A DNA stretch of 64,000 nucleotides from Dirofilaria immitis (lineage: Eukaryota > Nematoda > Chromadorea > Rhabditida > Onchocercidae): the NCBI GenBank assembly GCA_024305405.1, contig JAKNDB010000092.1, forward strand, positions 1,076,001 to 1,140,000, written 5' to 3'. Shown here piece by piece: positions 1-14,833 of this stretch (positions are counted from its first letter, which is position 1; the number at the start of each line of letters is the position of its first letter). The translations under genes and the position numbers were made by a program. The notes under the pieces were generated by a model. That model ran no database searches, was not told where the DNA came from, and worked only from the letters and a program-made list of their open reading frames with translations.

Positions 1-1007
1 CTGGATATAAACCTAGCTTCAAGGCTAATGATGAAGCTTAATGATGAAGCTAAAAAAAGGTTAATGATGAAGCTAAAAATATTTGAAAAAGGCTTAATGT
101 ATTGATTAAATGTAGCAATTCTTCAATAAATCATAATTAAACATAAAAATGAAAAATCCAGAAGATGCTTTTTGAAATTGCTAAAAAAATATGACGTAAA
201 TAATAGAAGTAATGATCGAAACAAAAAATATTTGAGCAATCTTTGAATTCATTTTGAAAAGATAAGCAAACCTGAGTGAACAAAGAAATATGTTTAAGAC
301 TGAATTGTGAACTCAAATGAAATATTAACAAAAATTCAAGAGGAAATAATTTTCTGATATTAATTCTAAAGTGGTAGAACAACTATAAAATAAAAAAATA
401 TGGAACGGCCAAGGAATAAAAGAAAAATTATCTTTTATCATTAAGAAGATGTTATTTCAGAATAATAGAAACCTTGGTTTTGAAACTTTGATTAAAAAAC
501 CAATTTTTTTCATCAAATCCAATAAAAAAACGGATATCAAAAAATGAAAAAACAAAATAAGAGGAGATCAATTAAAACAACAATCACAAAATTGTTAAAA
601 CGAAGGAGACAAGCAGAAGTTACTTCAATAAAAACATTTCTTCACTAACAAAATGATACAAAACATAAAAGAAGAAATCATTTAAATATATAAAATTTGA
701 TTAAAATCCTAAAGTTAAAAATTTTGCTATTCATGTGTTGATCTTCCATTCATTGATTTGTAGTAAATAAATAGAAATTAAAATTCGGGAAAATGTAAAA
801 TTAATTACATAAGATAAAAATATTATGTTCTAAAAATAATGACATAGCATAATTTATGAAATAATTTTAAATCTATTGCAAAAAAACAGCTCTACAATTC
901 TTCACAAGAGAATATTTCTTATTGTACAAGTAAACAAAAATATTAGTAAAGAAATATGTGCATCCAAAAGGAATCCAAAAGTATACACAAATTTGTTTAT
1001 TAATATT
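1..1007. other. A+T-rich flank, no supported gene
   Basis: No exon with convincing splice sites or protein character was found. Positions 25-74 carry three copies of a short unit (TTAATGATGAAGCT). Short open frames on both strands here are low-complexity chance frames. The 3' end of the Ly6-like gene abuts this stretch at 1008. Confidence 0.5.
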
Positions 1008-2236
1008 TTAGTCGAAAGAAACAAATATTTGCAATCGCAGAATATAAAATATGAATAATGTAACTATACTTAAATTAATGATCGTAGAAGGAATAGTAGA
1101 AGCTATGTTACATTTATCGGATGTACAAACACACATTCTATCGATAGCAGGAAAATCTGATCCTGGCAAATCAGATGGTGTTTCTTCACAGGCACCTACT
1201 CGAATACCACTATCCGTCTGATTCAAACAACCACGTTTCACCGTCGTATATCCTACAAATAATCTTTGAAAAGATAAATTCTAAAAGTTGTAATGTAAAG
1301 AGATTGATGAAAAACTTCAAATCAAGCATAATATCTAAGACATGAATATGATAATTCATACGAAAAAAATATTTATTAAAAAATAAGTATTACAAAATAG
1401 ATGTTTTAAGTTTATTTTGAATATGCGAGACCTTTTAATCTATTTTAATCTGTGACAATTCAATAAATATTCGATATTTCATGAATTTGATTACAATAGA
1501 AAGTTTCATCAATTCATTTTAGAATTTAAATAAAATAAATAAATTGACTTACCATCAGCGATAAATTCTACCTTATAACAGTATCGTCCAATGCATATAT
1601 CGAAACAATTTGGATTATTAGCTGGACAATTGTGACATCGAAGAGATTGGTTATCTGTAGAAAAAATTTAATTTAAAAATAATTAAATTTCGAATTAAGA
1701 TATACATGAACAAATGCATCTATTAAAAGAAATTTTATCAATAGCTGCCTTGATATTAAACAATTTTCAATAATTTTACAAAAAAATAAAAAATAAAAAA
1801 TGACGATTTGCTCTGCCATTATTATTATGGCTAAAACTCTCATCATAATTAGATTTTCCGAAATATTTCTACAATTTACATACAGCATAAATTTGTCAAC
1901 TTTTTTCCCGTTAGAAAAACTTTAAAATGCTTCTTAATGAGGAGACATATTCTATTTTTCTCATACTATTGATACAATCTCTTCAATTTTCAACATTTTC
2001 TAAAAATTAACTTGGCATTTTGCTAAATTATATTCGAATTCTTTTATCCTTCTTTTGCCAAAATAAACATAAAAATATTTATCATTTTTATCAGTAAAAG
2101 AATAACAACCCAAAATTAAATATTAACAATTAACAAAAGAATTTGAAAATGAATAACCTGCTCGATGTCCAACAAGCATTGGTTTCCCAGTATCTCCAAT
2201 GAATAATAATGAAATTATCGGTAAGAAATACATCAT
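1008..2236 (-). CDS. Ly6/uPAR-type three-finger protein, secreted or membrane-anchored
   Basis: Three exons join cleanly in phase: 2236-2158, 1654-1553 and 1252-1008, giving about 140 residues. Exon 1 encodes a signal peptide (MMYFLPIISLLFIG). Exon 2 has RCHNCPANNPNCFDIC followed by GRYC. Exon 3 has RGCLNQTDSG, GACEE and the diagnostic end CVCTSDKCN. This is the Cys spacing of the nematode Ly6/three-finger family, in which disulphides hold a beta-sheet hub and a final Cys-Asn closes the fold. After it comes a roughly 20-residue hydrophobic stretch (TIINLSIVTLFIFYILRL), which could be a GPI-anchor signal or a membrane helix. Such proteins act at the cell surface, often as receptor or channel modulators, but nothing here shows the partner. 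Donors (GGTTATT, GGTAAGT) and acceptors (CTACAG, TTGTAG) are canonical. The fold assignment is solid; the specific role is unknown. Confidence 0.8.
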
Positions 2237-5200
2237 TCGTGTTAATATTATATCAGAATATCAGTATTGAAGCTAAACTGTTTCACCTGAAAAAAAATTT
2301 AATGTAACGATCATATAAAATTAATAGATTTATAGCATAATTATTCATTTTTTCTAAAAAGATGTCGTGCAGCAGTAAATTTCAATAATCTCAATTTTGA
2401 GGAAAATTATCGAAAGTATAACTATTATTTCAATTAAGTATACAATTTGAAGTAAACAATAATATGAATACACGATAATTAAACTGCCACAATTTGACGT
2501 AATCAAAACGTAAAGGCATAGATAATTTGCCGAAGTGTGAGTAATCATAATGCAAATGCACGGATAATTGAATTCGCTATTTGAAGTAAGAGTAACGAAA
2601 ATGTATAAGTGTGGTTAAGCTGCCATAATATTAATCGAAATATTTCCTGTACTATTTTTTTCCATTATTTTATTTGTAGTATTCTCAATACGAACATAAA
2701 TTTACCGCTTCTTATCTATCAATGCTATGAAAATAATTTAAAAGGTCAAATTTCGCTTGAACAATTCGGTAATCTTTCAACTTCCATACTAATGCCATTC
2801 CATTATATTTCATCATAGAAAAAAAAACCAATCAAAAAGACTTCAAACTCAAGGAAAGTAACGCAACTCGTGACGATAATATAAAATGAGAAGAGTAAAA
2901 TAGCACAATAGCATCTCTTAAATGGAAAACGATAGCCGGCAGATGACCCTGACCTTCACCTTGACCTTCATCTTTCTTCTAGTATTCTTTCTAGACGTCG
3001 ATCCACGAAATTTGAATAACAATTTTCATAACATTACAATTGTGTGCCGTATTTTTTATCAGAAAACAATAACACGAATGAAAAAGAGATTTAAAATAAT
3101 CATAGGTTTATTTGCAGGAATGTCAGAAGGAAAAGGAAAAGAAGGAGGTACGGGAAGAGGAGAAGGAATACTGAAAAGGATGAGGAGGAGGATGAGAAGG
3201 AATGGATGGAAAGAGAAGAAATCTTAATATTAACTTCATGAGATGCACTTATTTCAAACAGAGACCTATCAGCCATCTTAAGTTAATTTATTATTAGCTG
3301 ATTACTATCTCTTTTTTGTCCCTTATTTAATTATATGTGTGTCTGTGTGAATAATATAATTGTTGATCCTCATAGTAAAGAGATCAAAGGATGAAATGAA
3401 CTTTAACCTTCGCCTTCACAATTCATCTAATCCTTAATTTTTTTGATTTTTGTTCATTAACACATAAATTGAATTCTTACCATTTCGTAATTCCAACGAG
3501 CTCTAAGTTTAAATTAAAGCAATTAAATCGCAATTCAATTCAAATTATCGAAATTTAGTCTCATTCAAAAGCGTTTGTTGTTTTTTTAGTCATAAATTCA
3601 CAGCCTCCTCAACAGTTGTTGTTGATTCTTTTATCATAAAAATAAATTAAATAATTATGAAAAAAAATTTTTAAATTTTATTAAAAATAATTTGCTGCGT
3701 AAATTTGAATTGAAACAATTTGATTAAAATTTATATTATTCAAATTTTATTCGAACTCAGCTCACTTCAATTTGAATTTTAGTTTTAGTTTAATTGAAGG
3801 CAGTTCAAATTTCGCGTTACATTAATCAGCCCTTTTTTAACCGTAAATTGTAGAATAAATGGTGAGATGAAGAAAAGTAGGAATAACCTTCAAAATGTTT
3901 TTTATGTTTCCGAAATTTGTACATTAACAAAGAAAAAAAATGGAAAAATAAAAATGAAATTAAATTCGATAAACTTCATATAGCATTTCGTTGTCAATAA
4001 AAGAAAATTTACCAAATTCACATGACTTTTTATTTTATTTTTTAAAAGAAATGCTTGATGAAAATCGTTAAAAAGAAACGAATGGAAATGAATTTATATT
4101 ATTGAAAGTCAAACATTGAAAAATCGATTTGCTTATTGAATTTAATTTTTAAAGAAAAAAGAGTTTTTTCCTTTTTGTTTCTTTCATTTTTGATTTTTGA
4201 TTTCTTTTTCGTCAATTCAATTTTGAAAAGAGAAATTATGCTACAAATATACTTTTTCAGACATATCTATACTACTTTTAATGCAAAAAAAGCCAGCAAT
4301 ACGGATCAGTGAAAATTAGTAGATTAAAAAATAATTAATAAATGAATTAATTGATTAGTAGTGGAATCAGTCATTTAATATATTGCCTTTACTCGCAATT
4401 TATTAGGAATTTTCATTCCCTATTTCAATTTTTTAATTGTTTACTAATTTGTATTCTCAGCTAAATCATTCCTAAAATTTCCTATTTATTCAAATCAATT
4501 TTAAGAAAAAAAGATATCTATAAAATTTTAAATTTGATTTCGACAAGTATCATAAATGTATTAAAGAATGGCGGTATAATCATGAAAACCAGACTTCCTA
4601 ACATGCCCGGATAATATTCCGATCAAGAAATCATTGCATAGAATTGAAAAAAAAAGAGAAGATCGAATAGATTGATAAACTGAAATGATTTCAAAAACGA
4701 TTTGGGAAATCTGATAAAATTAGGTTATGTAAATAAATCCTTGATAGATTCAGGTAATATTATACCTTACTTCTTGATATGTTCAGGTAATATATCAGGG
4801 AATTATTTTATTAGAAATTTGCGAGAAAAGAAAGATCAGGAATGATATATACGCAAAACTTTGATAAATATTTTGCATTTATTAGATACTTATATTTGTT
4901 GCTTTGTTAAATATTTACATAAATGATTCATTTTTAAATTTTTTTAAAGGACAAACGAACATTCATTTTATCTTTCTTCGTTTGTTATATTTATATTATT
5001 GATTCATATGCGATATTTATTTTCTTTATTAGAAGAATAAGTTTTTATTTATTTGTTTTTCTCTAAAATGATTTTATTTCTTAACAGTTAAGTAATTATA
5101 TAAAGCAAAATAATAAAATTAAATTTGATAAGATTTCAAAAAATAAGTAAAATTAAGTATAAAATGAAATATGAAATATTATGCTAAAATTTCCTTTCCC

Positions 5201-7582
5201 TAATTCTCAATTTCTAATATTTTTTTATTTCTTTTCCTTTATTTCATGTAAAACAAACTTCAAAGACGATATTACCGACCAATAATAATATAATTTCAAA
5301 TGACAAAAAAGAAAATAAGATATAGTAGACCATCTGCAAATGAAAATGATAAAATCTTATCTATGAGAAAAGAAAATTTTTTAAAAAGAATTCGACAATA
5401 TTCATCTATCTATCATTAAATTAAAGTTTAACAAAAGAAAATATATTTATCTAAAAGTTTAATTCTTTTTGTCCATTTTTCATTTATCATTATTACTTAC
5501 TATCATAATATACTGATTGTAAATAATACCGAAATAATGAAATTTTTCATTTTAACACAACATTTTGCAGTATTATGAAGAAAAAAACATCTTTAAATCA
5601 AATTAAAAAAATTATATATTGTAATAGCAAAATATGCCAAATTTTGATTTTAAATTAGCAAATCCTGAAATGAAACGTATAAATGGATATAACTCTTAAA
5701 ATTTTTCTTTTTCTCGTTCATTTAACTATAAATAAATAAAAATAGACCCTTTTTCGAGAAAAAAAATAAATTGAAACGAATTTTTTTATTTCTACTAATT
5801 TATTTAATAGTCCTAAACAGAAATTATTTAATCAAAGCGATATAAATTCGATAACAAATTTTTAAAAGGATTTCTCCTTTCGAATAATACTTTTAGAATT
5901 AATATAATCTACTAGAAGCAGTTGTGCTAACAATCGATCAACGGGAAGACTTACATCTCTGACTCAATCTATTTTTCAATTTCATTTTTCTTTCCACAAA
6001 AATTTCTTCCTTAATTTTTTTAATTTTCTGTTAAATTACTTTCTTTTTCTTCCATTAATCTTTCTTCGACCATTTTAATTCCATATACCATTCTGGTTTT
6101 GTAAAAAGATGAATTGACATGACTAACTCACAAAATATGCTTATTAAGAAATATTGGAATATCATAGTGCAAATTGACAACGGTTTATTCAAAAAAAAAA
6201 GTAAAATTCCTAAAAGTAAATAAAATTTGCAAATAAATCGCAATAACAGTAACTGAAATTTCGGAACGCGCAAGTTTCACATAAGTAAACCATAAAAGGG
6301 ATAAAATTTGAAAAAAATAAACAATAGGAATCGAGAAAATAGATAATTTCTTGTTTATATACAATGGCAAAAAAAATTTAGAAATAATAATAGATGATCG
6401 ATTTTTTTCCTACTTACGAAATTTTAAATTTGGCCTAGATATTATTTATCAGAATGATGAAATTTCATCATTTTGATAGAATGTATGAAAAACCTCAATC
6501 TATGTGATCCCATAAGAGATACCAAATCTCATCTTTATCTACCATTACTACTAAAAATTCACTTTCAAGTTTCTTTCAGTCATTCTTTCTCTATTTTCAT
6601 CTAAATTTTAATAAATTTCATATACGAAAGAATAATTTCAGGAAAGATATTGGAGAAGAAGAAATTGAGATGTCCACTGAATCCAAGTGTCCTTCAATGA
6701 AATCCTATAAAAACGCAGTTACATTTTATATAAGAACTAATATGCATGATATATGGGAGGCAAAAGGTTCAACCAAATATTTAAAAAGGATATATAAAAT
6801 ATTTAAAAGGATATATAGAATGTCTCGCTGATAACCCTGCTATACATTTTTCGACAATTCAGAACCAAAGAAAAGAAACGACGAAGAAAAAAACCACTAC
6901 CAAATTCCGACCACAAGAAAACGTATTACTAATCAGAAATGAAAGAAAAAAAGCTGAAGAAAAAGAAATGAAAGGAAGGAAAACGCATTTTGAGGACTTC
7001 ATAATACAATTTAAATAAATTCAAAAATGAAAAAACAGTACAAACCGCTCATACACACATACGCATATCTACTACTCACATAACAATAAGAATAAAAGGT
7101 AAAATAACTTATTATAATAGGGAATGGTTTTTTTTATTTTCTGGAATTCGAAATTATTTTACTGTCTTTTCAAAAATATCAATTCTTTCTAAGGATCATT
7201 TGCTAAACAAATAAACACTGAAATGATTAAAATTACAAAAAAGATGATACATAACATAACATTCGACATAATAATTTCATGCCTATATTGTTACTAACAC
7301 GATAATTGCACAGTAACTTATTATTGTAATAATTGCTTGCACACTTATCAAACACTTAATATGCATAATAAATTTTATTTCTTTAACTACTTCCAAATAG
7401 CATCCGTAGTGCTAATCTTTGTCGTCCTCTCTCTCTCTCTCTCATCCAATAAACATTTTCAGATAAAATATTATTTTCAATCGGTTCAGAAAAAGATCAA
7501 AGAGTTTAAATCGTTCATGTAAAGTAAACAAGGATGCACAGTAAAGAGATCACATTTAAAGAAGCGATATATAATGAATGAA
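2237..7582. other. Intergenic A+T-rich region
   Basis: More than 5 kb with no exon I can support on either strand. It holds a purine-rich tract at about 3118-3225 (GGAAAAGG/GATGAGGAGG runs), a short direct repeat of AATATTTAAAAGGATATATA type at about 6775-6820, and a (CT)n tract near 7428-7442. The 3' end of the E2F gene lies at 7583. Confidence 0.5.
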
Positions 7583-10500
7583 TTACGGCCAATCGTACAA
7601 AGTTTGAATTGATTCCTGCTCACTAATACTATACATATACGGTTCACTTTCATCCACCGGATCCAAACTTAGCAAACCATACGAATTTGTCGTTGTATTC
7701 TCGGTATTCGAACTTGAAACTATAAAAACATTTGTGAAAAAAGAGTTATGGAAGTAACAAAATTAATTCTCAATATAGAAACGTAAAAGTACTAAAGACA
7801 AGAGTATAATGAATAAAATACAAAGAGAATATTAATTAGTTCTCAAAAAAAAAGAATAAAAGAGTAATTCACTAATTTTACAATCGATTCAAAATGTTAC
7901 TAGGATGCAAAGTTATTGCATAGAAAAGAAAATAAAGATACACAACAGAGATATGAATATTTTCATCCCTTTCTATACGGAAACGTAAAGCGTCAACACA
8001 ATAAAACGCTATTAACTAACCACAGACTGATCCCAAAAAACCGAAGCATGAATAATGCATAATTTACCTGCTTGTTGAGAAGGACCTTCAACGACCATTT
8101 TCAATGGAGAGGTATGCAAGTTTGATGGAGTGTAGAAAGTGCTCATTGTATTAACGGGCAAAATATTGGCGTTATTAATGTTACTGGCTGAAAAACAACA
8201 TTCAAAATCTAAATACAGTCAAAAAACTATCATAAAACTACATTTAAAGAAAAAAACTACATATCACTTTTTAAATACATTGAAGAAAAAATTTATAAGT
8301 TTACGTCCTGGAATTGGCACTTGTTCTTGTACATCTCCACTGATTTCTTGAAATACATCGTTTCTCGATTGTTCGGACCAGTTAGATTGATCTTCTTGTA
8401 CCAAAGCGTCATGTGATTCTTCTTTCTGAAAAAGACATACTGATGAAATTTATGAATATAGAAGTACAACTGTTTCTGATGAAGCAGTAATGATTTCTCA
8501 ATAAATAACTCTGTACGAAGAATTCATCGATCATTTATCCTGATATATTCAGCGGTAACGGAAATGAAATTAAAAAGCATGTCCCAAATAAAACAAACTA
8601 ATATTATAAATAATGAAAATTTTGCAATAAAATAGTTTCTTTCTGAATATAAAATTTAATAAAAATTTAAAACTTGTTTTTGATTCAAATTTATGAATAT
8701 TAAAGATATGGTGATATCATTTTTGATCCCAGTGATTATCAGTTGTAAGAATAATAAAATTTGATTATTTATTTTTTATTTCAATATGTCCTGAAAAAAT
8801 TAGAAGTATTTCTTTTAAATCCAAGACAAGCACTTTTTATTATGAGACGCTTGAACGACAGGAATCTTTTTAGCCAGATTGAAAATGGAATAAATAAGAA
8901 TGATAAAATTACTTGAAGTTGCTGATTTTTAGGCGAGAGATGTGGACAAAGGTATGCCTCTAACGGTTCCTTTTGGGAGTTCCTGATCATTATTTCGAAC
9001 TTCTACAAAAATCGTGTATTAAACTAACTGATAACAGCTAAAATATGAAACGCATATGTAGTTCATTGAAGTTTCGAAAATTTCATATTACAAAAAAATG
9101 TACTCCTGTTTCCACTGGATCTGTTACATCGATAGATGAGTACGAATCTTTAGGGGCTTTGACTGCTATCAATGTTTGATCAGACATTCCCGGCAACATT
9201 CGAAGATCTGCGTATTTCACATAACTGCAATGGATTGATAAAACATATTCGAAAATATGCAATAATTTAAGAATAAAGAACGAAATTAAGCTGATTTAAC
9301 ACTTGGAGGGGAAAGGGGAGGGCGAAAAAAATATGTTTTTCTGATGATGTTTAAAGTCTGTGCCGCATGACAGTAATATTGATGCTCTTACATATACCTG
9401 TAGACTCGATCGGTCGGATCTTCTTTGGCTAATTTTAGTGCATTTTCAATACTTGTGATCAATTCATCTAGTGACTGCTCATATTTATCCAAACTCTTAA
9501 TCTCTTCCTTAAGCCTTTGTGCTTCAATGCCACGTGAACCAATTTCATCATTGCTTCTGAAACTCATATCTCTAAGCAAGCAATTTAAAAATGATGGAAA
9601 TAGTATATATTACCACAGCATCACTTGTGTAAACATTCATCTTTGACATTTCATAACTTTAGAGTCCTTCAGATTTATATATTACAAGTTAGTTTTGAAT
9701 GGAGAGAATGAGCATTCTTTCACATATAAGGAATAAATACAATTCCCAAAAACGTCATCATAATTTTATATTCAAAATACAATAAAAATCATTCAGCGGT
9801 GGTTTTATCATTCGTTCATTAATTCTAATAAAATACCATCATTATGATATCTGCCTTGCCCATATTTTATCACATCACAGTGAAGAGAAAATAAAATATA
9901 TGTACTTCAAATCAATAAAATACTTACTTCCACCGTATGCTGTTTTTCCCATTTTTTCAATCATGTCAATCCCTTCCAACACATTCGTTATATCATAAAG
10001 ACGTCGCTTCTGCACGCCCAATCGCATAGCTGCTTCGTTCAAATTCAATAACTTCAAGTAAGATACAAAAAATGCGCATAACTATGGTATGAAATTATTT
10101 CCATATTAGCCAAATCGAGCAGTTTCCATAATAATGCTCTATTTTGAAATGTATGATTAAGCCGTAACAGTGAAATAGAAATATATTTATTTTAGTAAAG
10201 CAAAAAACATTCTTGAAGAAAGTATCAAAAATTGATTATCATAAAATTCAAAGCGAGATATATAAAAGGAAAAACTCACCCCATCTTCATTTGCTTGAGG
10301 TTGCAGTTGCATGAACTTTTTCGTCAAAACCAACAACGAATTATCAACACGACAATTCAACGGTCCAAATTGAGCGGCGGACAACGTTTCACCAGCTATA
10401 ATTGTTGAAAATGAAATACTCAAAATAATTATTATAAAGCCTATAATATATTAAATTAACCTTAACCTGTAAGCTTTGTTTATAAGTTCCACTGAAAATT

Positions 10501-13375
10501 TCTAACGCATTCTTCAACACGCTGCTTTGCAGCATAAATATCTTTCAAGTTTTATCTAATACGTAATATAACTCACTCGGTAATGACATTGGATACGAAC
10601 GTGGAAGCAAACTTTTTGTGGTCGTTTAGATGTTTTCAAATCAGAACTACTGATAGAAGGCTTGAGTTGATAAGTATCTGAACAACTCGATAATTTATTA
10701 TCAGAATGTTCAATCTCATTATCACTCACATTTGATGAGGCTCTCTGCATAATGTCGCAACAAAGAGATATTAGTAGCATAAATGAATAGCAAGTTAACG
10801 ATAAATATAACAGTTAGTAATTGATGAGGAATAAGCAGCACATGGACTATTCAAGAAGATAGATCAATTAACTAAGTCATTTCAGCACAATCGATTGGTG
10901 AGCAAACTTGGTAAAGAAGTAGTTCTGATGAGAAAACTAAGGATGTGAGGTCTAAGATGTTGTTTACCCGATGTGACATTCCCCATTTTCTAAGCAGATG
11001 TTATTATTCCCAAACGAAAGCATTGGGCTAGTTGTGCATACATACATGCATAAATGAACATGTATAGGCATTATTTTCAGGTAATACCTCTCCACCACTC
11101 CAGATTGTCCTCTCCACCTCTCCATTTCCTAGTTATGCAATACATAAACTGCTAAAACAATCACAATAACTGACACTGTACCTAGAGAGAAGAAAAGAAA
11201 AAAATCATCTTACCTGCATGTCTCTTTCGACTACTTGTAGGTCGAGGATGAGATTCTGAAAAAGTACATATTCATAATGTTTTATATTCATGTATATAGA
11301 AATTTCCATCAGTAAAGTTATGTATGGTAAATATACAAAGACTGCTTGACCTCTGAACAAATATTATACACCTACAAACAAGAAATTGTCTTCATGGGTC
11401 ATATTTTAAACAAAAAATTTTGATACAAATGTTTTCTGCTTCGATATTTGAATAATTACGAAGATTCAATTTTCAATATTTATTTTATCTTATACCAGAA
11501 TTTGATAAATGCAATTCTTTTCTGCTAGCTTACCACAGTCCGACTGAAGTAAAGCTTGTGAACTGGAAGATCCCTGTGAATCACTATATCGTGGATTCAC
11601 TGGATGTGTTTCTGAATTCCCCGCAGACGATATAGTTCCCATTTCTGATTTTCGTCCCTAAAAATAAAAAAAGTGGTTTTTCATGTTTTTAGAAAGATTA
11701 AAAAATAATTTTTGTATTATATTCATCAACTTCTTCCTGTTAATCATATAAGTTCCTCAATGATTTTGGGCATTTACAACTTTTGTTTTGCTTTGCTAAT
11801 ATTATCGTTTCGAGATTAAATAAGTATAGAATTTCGCAAACATCAAATAATACGCTTTAAGCTTGAAACAATACTTTTGATGCAGGAATCATTTGCTGTG
11901 AGGTGTTTTGAGAGATATAACGATCAGAATTGGATATGTAATCACTATTCCATCCACCGTAATTGTTAACTGAACAACAATTGTTTTGACCATCCGTTGT
12001 TGATGACATGAAACTTGTAGCAGCCAGATCGCTCGTCCACGAACCGCCTTCACTCCTTCCATTTCTTTAACAAAAATCCTATACAGTTGAACTATTTATT
12101 TCTATCTCATAGATAAGGAAAGTTATCAATCCTTCAAACAGTGATTTCCCTGTTGAGTATTCTACTGCTATAAACACAGCATAATTAACACAATGTACGA
12201 ACACATTCATTTATAAAAATAAGTAACAGAAATTAAAGAAAACCTATTAATTATTTAAAACAAAATAATAAAACGATAACGGGAATTACTTCCGAAATTC
12301 TTCTGAAAAGATGAATATGTCAGCTGTTCAATAAAAGTTTTTATGTTTCGTAATATATTAAGCAATTATTTCCAAAGAAAAAAAAGTTTAAGTTTGGATT
12401 ACAGGAATATTTTGAGACCAGATAAAATCTGATCATATAGCAACGGTGAAATGAATATTTACTTCACCTCAGTATATAAATTTAAGGTTTTGTTATTTCT
12501 GACCAATAAAAGAAATAGACACCAAATAATATGCACTAATTAGATGATACATTGGAAAGAATTACGATTTACGAAAATGATCCCTTTCCGCTAATTCATC
12601 TAAATCATTTCATGTGGAAATAATCCGCATTAATCCTTTTTTTTCGCTTTTTTCGCTCAAAGCAAAAAAAGTATAAAAAGGAGTACAATTAGCTTTTGTT
12701 AATTCCTATCCACTTTTTCCAAAGATTTGTCTGGATCACTGGCTATAGAAAATAAAAAAAGGTTTTTGTTTAATTTATACAGGAAACACAAAATTATCCT
12801 TTACTGAACATAAATTTTAGAATCAAATTTGATTTATATTTAGTCTAATTAAAATAAAGAAAAAAGAAGAAAAAGTGAATGAATAAGAGGCATAAACTTC
12901 TTGTAATACAAATCATATCCTACCTTACGTTCATCCCGGAATCTTCATCAAGTTGTTGTCCAGAGATCGAACTGCTCCAAGCAGTGCTTTTCGCCTACAA
13001 CCGAATTTTAATGAATTTTTTTGGTGCAAAATTGAATCATTCTCATATGATTTCATTTTAGGTCTTCAATTTACCGGAAAAAAGATGGGAATTATCGTCA
13101 TTAAATTTTGAGATATCATTATAGATAACTCTAAAAATAAATTCGAAAAGTGATAATTCAGCAGTAATCCGTTCCTATATTTATTTCTTTTCGGATTACT
13201 TTTATCAAATAAGATAATATCAGCAATTTCTACGTTTATAGTAATTACCAAAAAAATGAAATACTTTTGAATTCAAGTCTGCTACGTTGTTTACGGTAAT
13301 CGCAGAATTAGTTGAAAGATGTCCCGCGAAATAATGCTGATATAACGATGGCTGCGTTGAACTTGCTGCTGCCAT
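7583..13375 (-). CDS. E2F: E2F-family transcription factor (E2F/EFL-like)
   Basis: Exons, 5' to 3' on the minus strand: 13375-13265, 12994-12924, 12064-11875, 11657-11534, 11255-11214, 10744-10577, 10395-10280, 10051-9928, 9571-9398, 9224-9104, 9002-8913, 8425-8305, 8187-8068, 7719-7583. The winged helix is unmistakable: [16 protein letters not shown], then [20 protein letters not shown] and [21 protein letters not shown] leucine/coiled-coil segment follows ([19 protein letters not shown]). The marked box reads [27 protein letters not shown] and [18 protein letters not shown]. The acidic end, [20 protein letters not shown] then IQTLYDW, matches the E2F Rb-binding/transactivation segment. E2F binds DNA with a DP partner and controls S-phase genes under Rb-type repression. 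Exon 10744-10577 enters the winged-helix frame only if one base is added to the T-run at 10613-10617; otherwise translation could start at 10589 (MSLPTGETL). The five Ser/Asn-rich 5' exons (13375-11214) are less certain, and the 11214/10744 junction is out of phase. The exon joining 9928 to 9571 may be missing. Confidence 0.88.
10280..10744 (-). other. Frame break in E2F exon before the winged helix
   Basis: Exon 10744-10577 is open in one frame ([19 protein letters not shown] onward), but the next exon (10395-10280) continues the winged helix in another. Adding one base to the five-T run at 10613-10617 (AAAAA on the coding strand) makes the joined reading [19 protein letters not shown], running directly into [10 protein letters not shown]. 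The donor (CCGA/GTGAGT) and acceptor (TTATAG) are strong, so a base-call deletion is likelier than a wrong intron. Confidence 0.6.
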
Positions 13376-14833
13376 ACGTTTACTGACTTTATCGATAATT
13401 TATCAGTTATTGGAATCAACTCATTATAAGCTGAAATTTTTGCAACAACTTTGGAATTTCTATAATAAATGAAAAAAAGAACAACGATCAACTCATAAAC
13501 ACGCGAGTTATGAAATGATTGATGTTTACGCTTAATATTTCAAAAATTTAGGGTAATTTCTCCAATACAATACGTTATCAGTAAGTATCGACTGATCAAT
13601 GAATGAAAAATTGATGAACTACTCAGCTATTTTCTTACATTTCATTTTTTCCCAATGATATATTTTCTTCAAATAATGATAAGTTTTCCTTTGCCTGCAG
13701 TAATGAATCAAACCAATTAGAAAAATAATCAATCAATTCGACCAATAATTAAAGGAAAAAAACCACTAAGTATTAAATTTGCCTTCATTTAAACATGATT
13801 ATCGATTAACCAATCAAATAATAAAATTTACGAAAGGAAAAAAGGAGCAAGAAAATTAAAATTCTTATTATTTTAAGTATGGTACACTCCATGAATCTAA
13901 AATAATTCGTTCATGGATGTAGAATAATGTTTCATTTTGAATTTGGTGTTCAAAAATTAGTGGCTTTCAAACTCACCACTTGGGACACAAAGATATCAGC
14001 AAGTAGATGATCAACTAAATGATCCAGTACATATTTAATCGTGAAAATGCATAAAAAAATTTAATCGTGAAAAGGTGGTGATCAACGCAGTTTAGAATAA
14101 CGTATAAAACATGGATTAAATAAATGATTGATAACACCTAACGAAATTTTAATCAATAAATGAACAATGATAAATATTTGGCAACGACAAGGAAGTGAAA
14201 TAATATTAAGAAAATGATAAGAAAGTGAAATAATTTTACTAGAAATTATATAGATATCCTAGAAACAATAGAAATGAAAGGCACATAATTTATTTTATGT
14301 TCATCAGTGAGATGTGTGCAACGATAGATACGGACATTAACACCTGTTATGAATTCAACCTGTTTAATAACTATTCTGATTCATTCACTGTTTGATTAAA
14401 CTGTAATCATAACAATTTGCTGAGAATAATGACAAATATCTGTTACTATATATTAACAAAAATGAAGATAAGAAAAAATCGTTGTACCTTAGCATTGAAT
14501 AGAACCGATAATTTTCGTAATAATACTGTTAGTATCATGTTGATAATGCGACAAAAATGATTAATTGATAATGATCAAACTAATAAGATTATAGTAATAA
14601 TAATAATAATAGTTATGTTAATAAAAAAACAAAGAATAATTAATTACACTTTAGAATTGGAAAGAATTGATCATAAAACGTTATAGAATTAACTGATAAT
14701 GATCATCATATTAATTTAGTTAAATGATAACGATGAGTAATAAAAGACAATTAATAACGGTAATCAAAAAAATGAAATCGACAGGGATAACTAATGAAAT
14801 AAAAGAATAATCTATGAGGAAATCTTAGCAGAA

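Noticed and set aside
2922..3227. 101-codon plus-strand ORF with a hydrophobic start and Lys/Glu/Gly/Arg-rich end
   Set aside because: The end is a purine-rich tract and the start is low-complexity; no acceptor, no homology and no neighbouring exon support it.
12924..13061. Plus-strand ORF starting [16 protein letters not shown]
   Set aside because: It is antisense to a well-bounded E2F-side exon and has no splice or family support.
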